In this document: positions 16,610 to 23,769 of the stretch, one piece after another
Layout of the letters: the number at the start of each line of letters is the position of its first letter
How positions within the stretch are numbered: position 1 is the stretch's first letter
Assembly (NCBI GenBank): GCA_034437515.1
Contig: DAOTTX010000523.1
Location: 1 to 41,481 of the forward strand
Direction: 5' to 3'
DNA: 41,481 nt
Source: DAOTTX01 sp034437515
GTDB taxonomy: Bacteria > Chloroflexota > Anaerolineae > Aggregatilineales > Phototrophicaceae
Program-made: the position numbers and the translations under genes
The notes under the pieces: generated by a model
Seen by the model: only the letters and a program-made list of their open reading frames with translations
What the model was told of the DNA's origin: nothing
Database searches by the model: none

Positions 16610-17200
16610 ATGTACGACGATTTCTTTGAGAAAGATGTCAAAGCATGGGTAAAAGCACGGCTTAAATCCAGCCGATACAAACACGTTAAGCGAGTGGTCA
16701 AAACCGCTGATGAATTGGCAAACCGGCACGCCTCCAGCGAGGTGATGCGTTGTCGCATCGCAGCGTGGTTGCATGACGCTGCCAAACACTGGTCGCCAGC
16801 GGAGTTGCTCAACTACGCCGAAGCTCACGGGGTGGACATCACCCCCAGCGAACGTGAGACGCCCATGCTGCTGCACGGCATCGTCGGTTATCTGATCGGT
16901 GAGGAGGCGTTCGGCCTGGATGACCCCGTGATCCGGTCCGCCTGCCGCCTGCATACCACCGGCGGGCCGGGGATGTCCGTCGTCGATAAGATCGTGTTCA
17001 TGGCGGATCTTATCGAACCAGGGCGGGACTTCCCCTCGATTGATCTGATCCGCGCTGAGGCCGAGCGTGATCTGGACGCCGCCCTGCTGCGTGCTGTTGA
17101 CCACACACTCTGCCATCTGATTGAGCGGCAACGCTCGATTGACCCGCGCCCGATGTTGTTACGCAACCAGTTGATCGACGCAGGTGTAAGCTACGAGTGA
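16610..17200 (+). CDS. yqeK: YqeK-family HD phosphohydrolase (Ap4A hydrolase)
   Basis: The 196-residue HD-domain protein has the YqeK metal ligands H25 (YKHVKR), H55-D56 (AWLHDAAK), H89, H115 (HTTGGPGMS) and D133 (FMADLIEPGRDFP). This family hydrolyses diadenosine tetraphosphate symmetrically to ADP. The usual partners nadD and rsfS are absent. Instead the gene follows the dehalogenase by 3 nt and has no separate promoter, so it is probably cotranscribed with it. The family is firm; the unusual neighbourhood may just be rearrangement. Confidence 0.85.
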   Translation: MYDDFFEKDVKAWVKARLKSSRYKHVKRVVKTADELANRHASSEVMRCRIAAWLHDAAKHWSPAELLNYAEAHGVDITPSERETPMLLHGIVGYLIGEEAFGLDDPVIRSACRLHTTGGPGMSVVDKIVFMADLIEPGRDFPSIDLIRAEAERDLDAALLRAVDHTLCHLIERQRSIDPRPMLLRNQLIDAGVSYE

Positions 17201-17208
17201 GACAACTT

Positions 17209-17301
17209 CGGCGTCGGGGAGTGCCTCGGCTACGCGGGTAAGGGCATCGGTGGTGGCATTGTCAATTTATGTTTCGGGCACGCAGACGATAGCCGTTCGG
17301 T
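17209..17301 (-). pseudogene. Possible gene remnant with in-frame stop
   Basis: On the minus strand, between the kinase stop and yqeK, one frame reads RTAIVCVPET, then TAA, then IDNATTDALTRVAEALPDAE. It has gene-like codon bias (GCC, ACC, GAC, GTC). The first part resembles the start of a nucleotide- or sugar-binding Rossmann-like chain. It is too short to identify and may be chance. Confidence 0.25.
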
Positions 17302-17309
17302 TTTAACAC

Positions 17310-19370
17310 TCACTCTATCTCGAGGGTCGCCGGGAGCGCACAGGTGAAGGTCGTGCCCTCACCGGGGCGGCTCTCGAAGATGATCTGCCCTTTGTGGCGC
17401 TCGATGATCGTCTTAACCAGGTACAAGCCCAGGCCGGAGCCTTCCACCTTGTTTTTGACCTGATGTGCCCGGTAAAACGGCTGAAACAGCTTGCCATAGT
17501 GCTCCGGTTCGATGCCGATGCCGTTGTCCTCCACCTCGAAGATCGCTTGATCGTCGGTGAACCCCAGCCGAATCTGAATCTCACCACCGGTTGGGGTGTA
17601 CTTGACCGCGTTGCTCATCAGGTTATTCAACGCCTCGCGCAACTGGTCGATGTCACCGTAGACGACCAGGCGCTGCTCGGTCGCCAGCAGATCAAGCGTC
17701 TGTGATTTGAGCCAGGCGCGGGGTAAATTGGTCTCATACAACCGCTGCACCAGCGGATTAAGCGCGAAACGTTCGCGCACGACTATCTGCGCCCGTTCTT
17801 CGATGCGCTCCAATGAGAGGAAGTTGGTCACAATCGATTCGACCTCGCGTAGAGAACTCATCATCGGTGTGGTGTATTCTTCGACCACCTTACGTTCAAC
17901 CGTTCCGCTTTGCTTGGCTTGCATCTGCAACAGTTGGACATACCCGTTTAGCACGCCGATAGGGTTACGTAGGTCGTGGCTTGCCAGCCGGATCATCTCA
18001 CTTTTGAACTTTTCCAGTTGGTGCAGATGGTCGTACAACTCGCTGACCTGTGTGAGCTGCGCCTGCGTCTGATGATGCAGATAGGCGTTGTCTAACGCGG
18101 TAGCGACACGAGCGGCAAGCATAATCAGCAGTTCGTAGGTCATCATATTGAAGCGGTCAGAACGATCGGCTTCGAGGTTCAACAGGCCGATGGTCAGGTC
18201 ACGCGAGACGAACGGAATCAAAATCTGGGTGCGGCTCTGTGCTCGCGGGATGATGCGCTCTTCACCGGTGTCGATGATCTCGGCATAGTGCGGCTTCTGC
18301 GTCTCCAAGGTCTGCGCGATGGCGGTGCCGACGTTGTGCAGCACATTATCTGTGATGTCGGTAGCGTAATCACCGATGACCTGCGTCACACGGTAGAGGC
18401 CGCTGTTGCCCAACAGCGCGATAAACCCGGCATCCGCACCACTGAGGCGGGCGGCGGCATCTAGCGTTATCGCAATGACGTGATCCACGTCGAGCCGGTC
18501 GGCGATCTCGAAATCAATCTGACGCAGTATGGTGAGATGTTCCACCTGGAGCGCGAGCGTCTCTTGAATACGCTTGCGTTCGCTGATGTCGCGCACGATG
18601 CTCTGTAGGTGGGAAGGATTACCCACCGCGTCGAAAATCATCGCTACGTTGATCTCAGCGGGGAAGGTGCTGCCGTCTTTGCAGCGGCATTCATACTTAT
18701 AGATCGGAAACTTTTCCCCCTGGCGCAGGCGCTCTACAAGCTCTGAAATTCCGCTGACTCGTGCATCGACGATGTGCGTCATCGCCGGGGAGCCGATGAA
18801 TTCTTGTTTGGTGTAACCGAACAGGCCTTCAGCTTTGGGGTTCACATCCTGGATGACGCCTTCGAGGTCGATGAAGAAAACCGCGTCTCCGTTGGACTCA
18901 AAAAGGCCACGAAAGCGCGGCATCAGGTCAGTTGCGTTGAAGTCTTGTTGGAAGATCGGCGAAAACACACCCGACGCTGTGATGGGTTGTAGAATCAACT
19001 CATAGCAGTCAACTTGCGGGATGAGATCAAGCTGCTGCACCCAGCGTTCACGTCCCTTTGCGTTGTACAGTGGGTAGGCGATAGGCGCTTCTGAACTTGT
19101 CTGTTGTGTGAGCCGCTCATGGTGGGTGCGGACGAACCGATGCCATGCCGGGGCGACCGATTGCAGGTAAGGGCGTTTGCTCAGGTTTTCGACCGGCATA
19201 CCCACCAACTCGGCGAACTCTTCGTCTGCGCTGATGATAGTGCCGGTCTGGTCGAGGGTCAGGCATACGCAGCCAGTTCGCCTCAACAGTTGGCGATAGC
19301 GGTCAAGATTATGAGCGGTATTGGAAGATTGAGCAATCATGACTTTAGCCGATGACATTACGATAAACAT
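17310..19370 (-). CDS. PAS-PAS-GAF sensor histidine kinase
   Basis: This is a 686-residue soluble kinase with no membrane helix. Domains in order are PAS (about 25-130), PAS with PAC (about 150-265, ending IVRDISERKR), GAF (about 285-430), HisKA with phosphoacceptor H465 in RLASHDLRNP, and HATPase_c with N box NNLMSNAVKY (582-591), DNGIGIE (615-621) and GSGLGLYLVK (644-653). It would sense a cytoplasmic cue and phosphorylate a response regulator; none is adjacent, the closest being the lone receiver at 11319. Start choice among ATGs at 19370, 19358 and 19340 is uncertain since none has a clear ribosome binding site. Confidence 0.9.
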   Translation of the reverse strand: MFIVMSSAKVMIAQSSNTAHNLDRYRQLLRRTGCVCLTLDQTGTIISADEEFAELVGMPVENLSKRPYLQSVAPAWHRFVRTHHERLTQQTSSEAPIAYPLYNAKGRERWVQQLDLIPQVDCYELILQPITASGVFSPIFQQDFNATDLMPRFRGLFESNGDAVFFIDLEGVIQDVNPKAEGLFGYTKQEFIGSPAMTHIVDARVSGISELVERLRQGEKFPIYKYECRCKDGSTFPAEINVAMIFDAVGNPSHLQSIVRDISERKRIQETLALQVEHLTILRQIDFEIADRLDVDHVIAITLDAAARLSGADAGFIALLGNSGLYRVTQVIGDYATDITDNVLHNVGTAIAQTLETQKPHYAEIIDTGEERIIPRAQSRTQILIPFVSRDLTIGLLNLEADRSDRFNMMTYELLIMLAARVATALDNAYLHHQTQAQLTQVSELYDHLHQLEKFKSEMIRLASHDLRNPIGVLNGYVQLLQMQAKQSGTVERKVVEEYTTPMMSSLREVESIVTNFLSLERIEERAQIVVRERFALNPLVQRLYETNLPRAWLKSQTLDLLATEQRLVVYGDIDQLREALNNLMSNAVKYTPTGGEIQIRLGFTDDQAIFEVEDNGIGIEPEHYGKLFQPFYRAHQVKNKVEGSGLGLYLVKTIIERHKGQIIFESRPGEGTTFTCALPATLEIE

Positions 19371-19529
19371 ACAGAATGAAACGATTTTATAATCATAGCA
19401 TATCTCGCGCCAAAATTAACGTAACCTTTGGTGCTGCTCTCTGGTGTTGCCCCAATCTCTAGGGGCGCGGGTTAGCGGGTTGATGGTAAACTTGGTCTAA
19501 TCATTATTCAATCAGGGAGGGTTCACGCG

Positions 19530-20069
19530 ATGAATTTGCCGGTGGATTTACAAAAAAACGAGAAAGTAATTTTGATCGCGCATCGTCATATTGTGTTTTT
19601 GATGCTACAACTTGCGGGGACGATCCTCGTCGGCTTAATCCCACCGGTGATCCTTCTGGTGATTGCCGGGATGAATGATGGCACCCTACGAGCGGTCACG
19701 CTGGGTTTGGCGATCATCTGGGGGTTGTTCGGCATCGTCACAACTTACTTCGCGTGGTACCGCTACCAGAACGACATCTGGGTCATCACCGACCAGCGCA
19801 TTATCGACTCGACCAAGTTCAACTGGTTCCACCACAAGATTTCCTCGGCAGATCTGGTCAACGTCGAAGACATGACCGTCACCCGCAGCGGCGTGCTGCC
19901 GACCATGTTCAACTACGGCGATCTACACTGCCAGACCGCCGGCATGCAGGACAATTTCATCTTGAAGGGCATCCCGGAGCCGTCCAAAGTGCTAGACATC
20001 GTGGACGGCGGACGTGACGCGGCTCGCCAGAAGTTGGGTTATCGTCCGCAGTCGCGCGGCGTTTCCTAG
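19530..20069 (+). CDS. Bacterial PH-domain membrane protein
   Basis: The 179-residue protein has two transmembrane helices (about residues 22-48 and 54-76) followed by a bPH_2-type domain (about 80-160). The characteristic strands are IWVITDQRIID and SADLVNVEDMTVTRSGVLPT, then FNYGDLHCQTAG, as in YdbS/YdbT-like proteins. It is probably a membrane-associated adaptor. AGGGAGGG lies 8 nt before the ATG. Its last four bases overlap the convergent small DHp-like gene, so the two are antisense at their ends. Confidence 0.8.
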   Translation: MNLPVDLQKNEKVILIAHRHIVFLMLQLAGTILVGLIPPVILLVIAGMNDGTLRAVTLGLAIIWGLFGIVTTYFAWYRYQNDIWVITDQRIIDSTKFNWFHHKISSADLVNVEDMTVTRSGVLPTMFNYGDLHCQTAGMQDNFILKGIPEPSKVLDIVDGGRDAARQKLGYRPQSRGVS

Positions 20070-20437
20070 CGAGTGTGGGCGGGGTCATGCGGTTGCCGAA
20101 CGGTGCTTGTAAGTTCAGTGCATAAGGACTCGACCCCGTCGGCAAGCTGCTGCGCCAGCACATGCTGTTGATCGGTCAGCGGGCCGCTACGCTCATGCAC
20201 CAGAACATCGGCGTAACCACGTAGCGGTGTCATGAGGTTGCCGAGTTTGTGGCGCAGTAGATCACTTGAGGTCTCGGTGATGTCATGCTGACCGATCAAC
20301 GCGACCAGGTGCCGGGTGTTTGCAAACAACGTCTGGAGTACATGCCGCTGTTGTTCGGAGAATGTACTGTCATCGAGCATTTCATTGATGAGACGCACGA
20401 TGACCTTGATTTTCCCTAGTAGAATGTTCTGTTTCAA
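20066..20437 (-). CDS. Small stand-alone DHp (HisKA)-like protein
   Basis: The 123-residue protein begins with TTG, supported by AGGGGGA 5-6 nt upstream. Residues 58-110 resemble the dimerisation/phosphoacceptor domain of histidine kinases: RHKLGNLMTPLRGYADVLVH, then SGPLTDQQ and a second helix. H63 sits at the phosphoacceptor position, but the following residue is K rather than D/E. There is no ATPase domain. It could be a phosphotransfer protein, a decoy for kinases or regulators, or a degenerate kinase. The family match is mine by motif, not by search. Confidence 0.6.
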   Translation of the reverse strand: MKQNILLGKIKVIVRLINEMLDDSTFSEQQRHVLQTLFANTRHLVALIGQHDITETSSDLLRHKLGNLMTPLRGYADVLVHERSGPLTDQQHVLAQQLADGVESLCTELTSTVRQPHDPAHTR

Positions 20438-20643
20438 TGTAAGTCCCCCTGGACAAGCTGAAACAATGACAGATGATCTATCTCTTTCCGATATATTTAC
20501 GTTACTCTAATTTATGCCACGTCACAATGAATATTTACGTTTTTCGCGAAACATCAATGGGGATGGGATTCTACACGCAATACCATGCGAAAATGTTCTA
20601 TTATAGAGTGTGTTTGATGCGAAGCGAATAATCGAGGGATTTG

Positions 20644-21822
20644 ATGAAAAAGTTCTTCTATCTGTGTTCTACTTTCTTACTGGTGACGCTGCTCGCTGCC
20701 TGTGGCGGTGACGATGGCAGCGAAGAACAACCGACTCAACCGCTGCCGACGCTGGCCCCTTCCGCGACGATCACCCCAACACCGTCGGATACTCCACCGC
20801 CGACCACGCCCGCGCCGACCGTGCCGCGTCGCGCCACCCTGCCCCCCAGTTGGACGCCGGAGCCAGATGAGGGACAGGTCATCACCCAGGAACCCATCGG
20901 GCCGGGTGAATTTGACCCCAACCCCGATCAACTGGCGTTCACCGCCTTCTTTGAACAATTCGACCGCACCCTATGGATCATCAACGAGGACGGCTCCGGT
21001 CAGCGTATCGTCATCGCGGCGGCACCTGCCTTCGACTGGATGCCCAGCGGCGAACGGCTGGCTGTGCAGCTCCCCAGCGCGGAATCTGGCGCGGAAGTGT
21101 TCGTGATGGAGCGCGACGCATCGAACTCACGGGTGGTGACGGCTGGTGAGTTCGGCGATGACATCAACCCGGTCGTCTCACCGGATGGTAATCTGGTCGC
21201 CTTCCAGGCCGACCGCGACGACGACGGTGCGCGTGAACTCTATGTCAACACAATTGATGGCAGCAGCAGCACGCGCGTTAGCAGTATGCCCGCCGGGGAC
21301 GGCGGGTATGGCTGGTCACCGGATAGCAGCCGGTTGATCTTTACCACCAACGCAGAAGATACTTCACGCGAGTTATACACCGTCAACGCCGATGGCAGCC
21401 GTGAAACCCGGCTCACCGAGAACACGTTGATCGAAAGTGACCCGGTCTGGTCACCGGGGGGCGCACGCATCGCGTTTACGTGTGACAACGCTCTGTGTCT
21501 TATCAATGCCGATGGCACCGGCCTGCAAACCCTCGCCGAACCGGGCGGGATGCCGGATTGGTCAGCGGATGCGATGCGCATTTTGTATGCGTGTGAGGGT
21601 GTGTGTGTGCTGAACACCAACAACGGCACCTCACAGACGATCATCGAAGGTGTGACCGCACAGTATCCGCGCTGGTCACCGACGGAAGACGCGCTTATCT
21701 TCACCACAGATACACCTATCTATACCCTCTATGTAGCACGAGCGGACGGTAGCAACCTGACCGAATTAGCAACGGATGACCAGCCGATCACCGCAGCGAA
21801 ATGGAACCCGGTCAACGATTGA
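20644..21822 (+). CDS. PD40/TolB-like lipoprotein
   Basis: The 392-residue protein has a signal peptide ending in the lipobox LLAAC, followed by GGDDG. A Pro/Thr-rich linker runs over about residues 27-75. A six- or seven-bladed PD40 propeller follows, with blades such as PVVSPDGNLVAFQ, YGWSPDSSRLIFTT, PVWSPGGARIAFT and PRWSPTEDALIFTT. It should be anchored to the outer face of the membrane with the propeller projecting. The ATG at 20644 follows GAGGGATT; a TTG one codon earlier is possible. The domain is clear; the ligand is not. Confidence 0.85.
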   Translation: MKKFFYLCSTFLLVTLLAACGGDDGSEEQPTQPLPTLAPSATITPTPSDTPPPTTPAPTVPRRATLPPSWTPEPDEGQVITQEPIGPGEFDPNPDQLAFTAFFEQFDRTLWIINEDGSGQRIVIAAAPAFDWMPSGERLAVQLPSAESGAEVFVMERDASNSRVVTAGEFGDDINPVVSPDGNLVAFQADRDDDGARELYVNTIDGSSSTRVSSMPAGDGGYGWSPDSSRLIFTTNAEDTSRELYTVNADGSRETRLTENTLIESDPVWSPGGARIAFTCDNALCLINADGTGLQTLAEPGGMPDWSADAMRILYACEGVCVLNTNNGTSQTIIEGVTAQYPRWSPTEDALIFTTDTPIYTLYVARADGSNLTELATDDQPITAAKWNPVND

Positions 21823-21847
21823 AAACGAGAATTACGCTACGTTTTAG

Positions 21848-21910
21848 GGGCTGGGTATATCCAGCCCTATAGCTGTTAAAGCTGCCCAGGGCGACCACGC
21901 CAGGTCGCCC
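21848..21910 (+). terminator. Two stacked hairpins after PD40 lipoprotein gene
   Basis: GGGCTGG (21848-21854) pairs with CCAGCCC (21861-21867), and GGGCGACC (21889-21896) pairs with GGTCGCCC (21903-21910). Both are perfect. Neither has a T-run, so termination is plausible but not certain. They may instead be dispersed palindromic elements. Confidence 0.45.
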
Positions 21911-22037
21911 GGTAAGCTCTTGACCCTACAGGCATGGTGTGTGGCCGATTCTCTCTCAACAACTCTTCATGTAATACTTGCCTTGCCAGGCTACTCTAAA
22001 GAACAGACACGGACGTATTCACAAGGAGTATTTTCTG

Positions 22038-22325
22038 ATGACAAAGGCAATCTGGAACGGCATCACACTGGCGGAAAGCGACAACACCGAGAAAGTCGAG
22101 GGTAACCATTACTTCCCGCCGGAGTCGGTTAATATGGAATACTTCACACCGACCGATCATCACACCACCTGCCCCTGGAAGGGCACCGCAAATTACTACA
22201 CTCTGCAAGCCGACGGTGAAACCGCCGAGAACGCCGCGTGGACTTATTCCGAACCGAAGGACGCCGCCCAGCAGATCAAAGATCATATCGCTTTTTACGG
22301 TCGCAAGGTCACCGTCGAGGACTAG
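22038..22325 (+). CDS. DUF427 domain protein
   Basis: The 95-residue protein is a whole DUF427 domain. Recognisable parts are the N-terminal KAIWNGITLAESD, EGNHYFPPESV, the conserved TTCPWKGTANYYTL and AAWTYSEPKDAA. The domain is widespread in bacteria and its biochemical role is not settled. AAGGAG lies 9 nt before the ATG at 22038. A good terminator follows directly, so it is probably monocistronic. Confidence 0.9.
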   Translation: MTKAIWNGITLAESDNTEKVEGNHYFPPESVNMEYFTPTDHHTTCPWKGTANYYTLQADGETAENAAWTYSEPKDAAQQIKDHIAFYGRKVTVED

Positions 22326-22335
22326 CGATTTAAAA

Positions 22336-22362
22336 ATCCCCTTGTCAGCTTGGCAAGGGGAT
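22336..22362 (+). terminator. Terminator after DUF427 gene
   Basis: ATCCCCTTG (22336-22344) pairs perfectly with CAAGGGGAT (22354-22362) around a 9-nt loop. A T-rich stretch (CATTTCTTCTTT) follows and an A-run precedes, so it may work in both directions. Confidence 0.7.
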
Positions 22363-22413
22363 CGTCATTTCTTCTTTAAGAGGACAGCGACGAAGCTACC
22401 TATTTCGGCAATG

Positions 22414-22644
22414 TCACATTCGGCGTTTGAGTCGAGATCGTCGCGAGCGGGTGCGATTGTCAAGATGTTTCAACACCAAAGCGATGTCCTCTTCGGCGGA
22501 GAGTTGCGGCAAAGGCATCGCGGCTCGTAGTAATTCGCGGACATTTGCCATCGACAAGGCAGGCAAAGCATCGGTTTGGTAATGGTTAAGCAGTGCGGGG
22601 TCGGCGGGCATGTCACGCTCCCAGTCGAGCCGAGTTTCGGCCAC
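22414..22644 (-). CDS. Small unassigned protein or 3' gene remnant
   Basis: The 76-codon frame starts at a GTG with no visible ribosome binding site. It contains MPADPALLNHYQTDALPALS and ends in a very basic tail (RTRSRRSRLKRRM). The reading frame continues upstream as PSFWF before a TGA at 22660-22662, so it could be the end of a longer, broken gene. It follows the PPC-like lipoprotein gene by 39 nt. No family recognised. Confidence 0.4.
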   Translation of the reverse strand: MAETRLDWERDMPADPALLNHYQTDALPALSMANVRELLRAAMPLPQLSAEEDIALVLKHLDNRTRSRRSRLKRRM

Positions 22645-22683
22645 GAACCAGAAGGACGGTCAACCGGGCGTGCCCCGCGACAA

Positions 22684-23208
22684 CTAGCGCACACCGAACG
22701 AGACGCTGTAGGTGCCGTCGAGGTTCTCGCTGGTGGCAAGCAGTTGATAGGTGCCGCTCGTCACCGCCGGGATCTCTTCGATCCCCTCGCGCACGGTTTC
22801 TTCCATAGCCAGCCGCCAGATGTCGGCCCCGTCCGGGTCGCGCAGCAGCAAATAGACCGTCCCGGTGTTCCCGACATCCATCAGCGCGATATAGTTCACG
22901 ATGATGGTGTTGCCCTCCCGCGCTTGAATCTCGTACTCGTCACGGAAGGTCTGAGGAAACGGCACGACGGTCGGCGCACGCTCACCGAGCGGCGTACCCA
23001 CCGGCAGTCCGAGCGTCGGGGCGCGGCGGCTGGGCAGGGTGTCGAGCGGCTCCGGTCGAATTTCAGTAGATTCGGTCGGTCGGTCGGGCAGCGGCGTTGA
23101 GGGGGGCGGTGTCTCGGTGACGGGGTCAGGTGTCGCACTTTCCAGGTTGCAGGCACTCAATCCACCGAGCGTCATCAAAAACAGTAGTAATGGCAAACGT
23201 AAACGCAT
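22684..23208 (-). CDS. PPC-like lipoprotein
   Basis: The 174-residue protein has a signal peptide with the lipobox GLSAC (Cys20). A Pro/Thr/Glu-rich linker covers about residues 25-85. A C-terminal beta domain of about 90 residues follows, with strands like NTIIVNYIAL, TVYLLLRDPDG and SGTYQLLATSENLDGTYSV, resembling the PPC fold. It is expected on the outer face of the membrane. GAGGAGAAAGG precedes the ATG. It lies 12 nt after the DUF1232 gene and is probably in one operon with it. The domain call is by pattern only. Confidence 0.65.
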   Translation of the reverse strand: MRLRLPLLLFLMTLGGLSACNLESATPDPVTETPPPSTPLPDRPTESTEIRPEPLDTLPSRRAPTLGLPVGTPLGERAPTVVPFPQTFRDEYEIQAREGNTIIVNYIALMDVGNTGTVYLLLRDPDGADIWRLAMEETVREGIEEIPAVTSGTYQLLATSENLDGTYSVSFGVR

Positions 23209-23220
23209 TGACCTTTCTCC

Positions 23221-23529
23221 TCAATCATAGCGGATGGGACTTTTGTTCCTCGGCTTCGCCGGGATGACGTCTTCGTCATGGCTTTGGTCGGTGGGTTCCT
23301 GGCGGACTCGACGCACGATCCGGCGTTTTTTGGTCGGTCGCCGCCCGTAGATGTTGGTCAGATCGAGGCCGTAGTAGCTCAGCGCGTTGGTCAGGGTAAG
23401 CATCGCCGCGCCCTCGTCCATCCAGCCGATGATCGGGATGAAATCCGGCAAGGCGGAGGGCAGCATCAGGTAAGCCAGCGCAATCAGCGCCGACGCCATA
23501 ATTAGCATTTCTTTGAGCAAGCGTATCAT
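23221..23529 (-). CDS. DUF1232 (YkvA-like) membrane protein
   Basis: The 102-residue protein starts at the ATG at 23529, with GGAGAG upstream. It has a hydrophobic helix (residues 8-26) and the DUF1232 signature LPSALPDFIPIIGWMDEGA, in which the conserved P-D-IP-G-D/E core is present. The C-terminal 45 residues are basic and disordered (RRPTKKRRIVRRVRQ). The family is of unknown function and often membrane-associated. The open frame extends 42 codons upstream but has no start site there. Confidence 0.8.
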   Translation of the reverse strand: MIRLLKEMLIMASALIALAYLMLPSALPDFIPIIGWMDEGAAMLTLTNALSYYGLDLTNIYGRRPTKKRRIVRRVRQEPTDQSHDEDVIPAKPRNKSPIRYD

Positions 23530-23562
23530 GGGTTCTCTCCATACATCATGGACTGTTCTTAA

Positions 23563-23568
23563 ATTATA
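23563..23568 (-). promoter_or_regulatory. -10 box for the DUF1232-lipoprotein operon
   Basis: On the minus strand TATAAT (23568-23563) stands 33 bp before the ATG at 23529. No good -35 box is visible at 16-18 bp, so this is only a partial promoter call. Confidence 0.35.
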
Positions 23569-23725
23569 GTCGTTTAAGTCGTGGACGGCATAGGTACACG
23601 ATAACGTGAAGCCACATTTGCATAGCGGGCGCGAAAAATCCCGTCCACTTGCCACAATTTACGTACGCCGCGCGGCTCTGCGTCTGTAACGCACGGACGC
23701 CCTACAAGATAATTTCAAAAATAAT

Positions 23726-23734
23726 TGTTATACT
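23726..23734 (+). promoter_or_regulatory. Extended -10 promoter for ppk
   Basis: TGTTATACT fits an extended -10 element (TG, one base, TATACT) about 35 nt before the ppk start. There is no clear -35 box, as is common with extended -10 promoters. Confidence 0.45.
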
Positions 23735-23769
23735 GGGGGGCAAATCGCACACAACCCGCAGGATAACTG

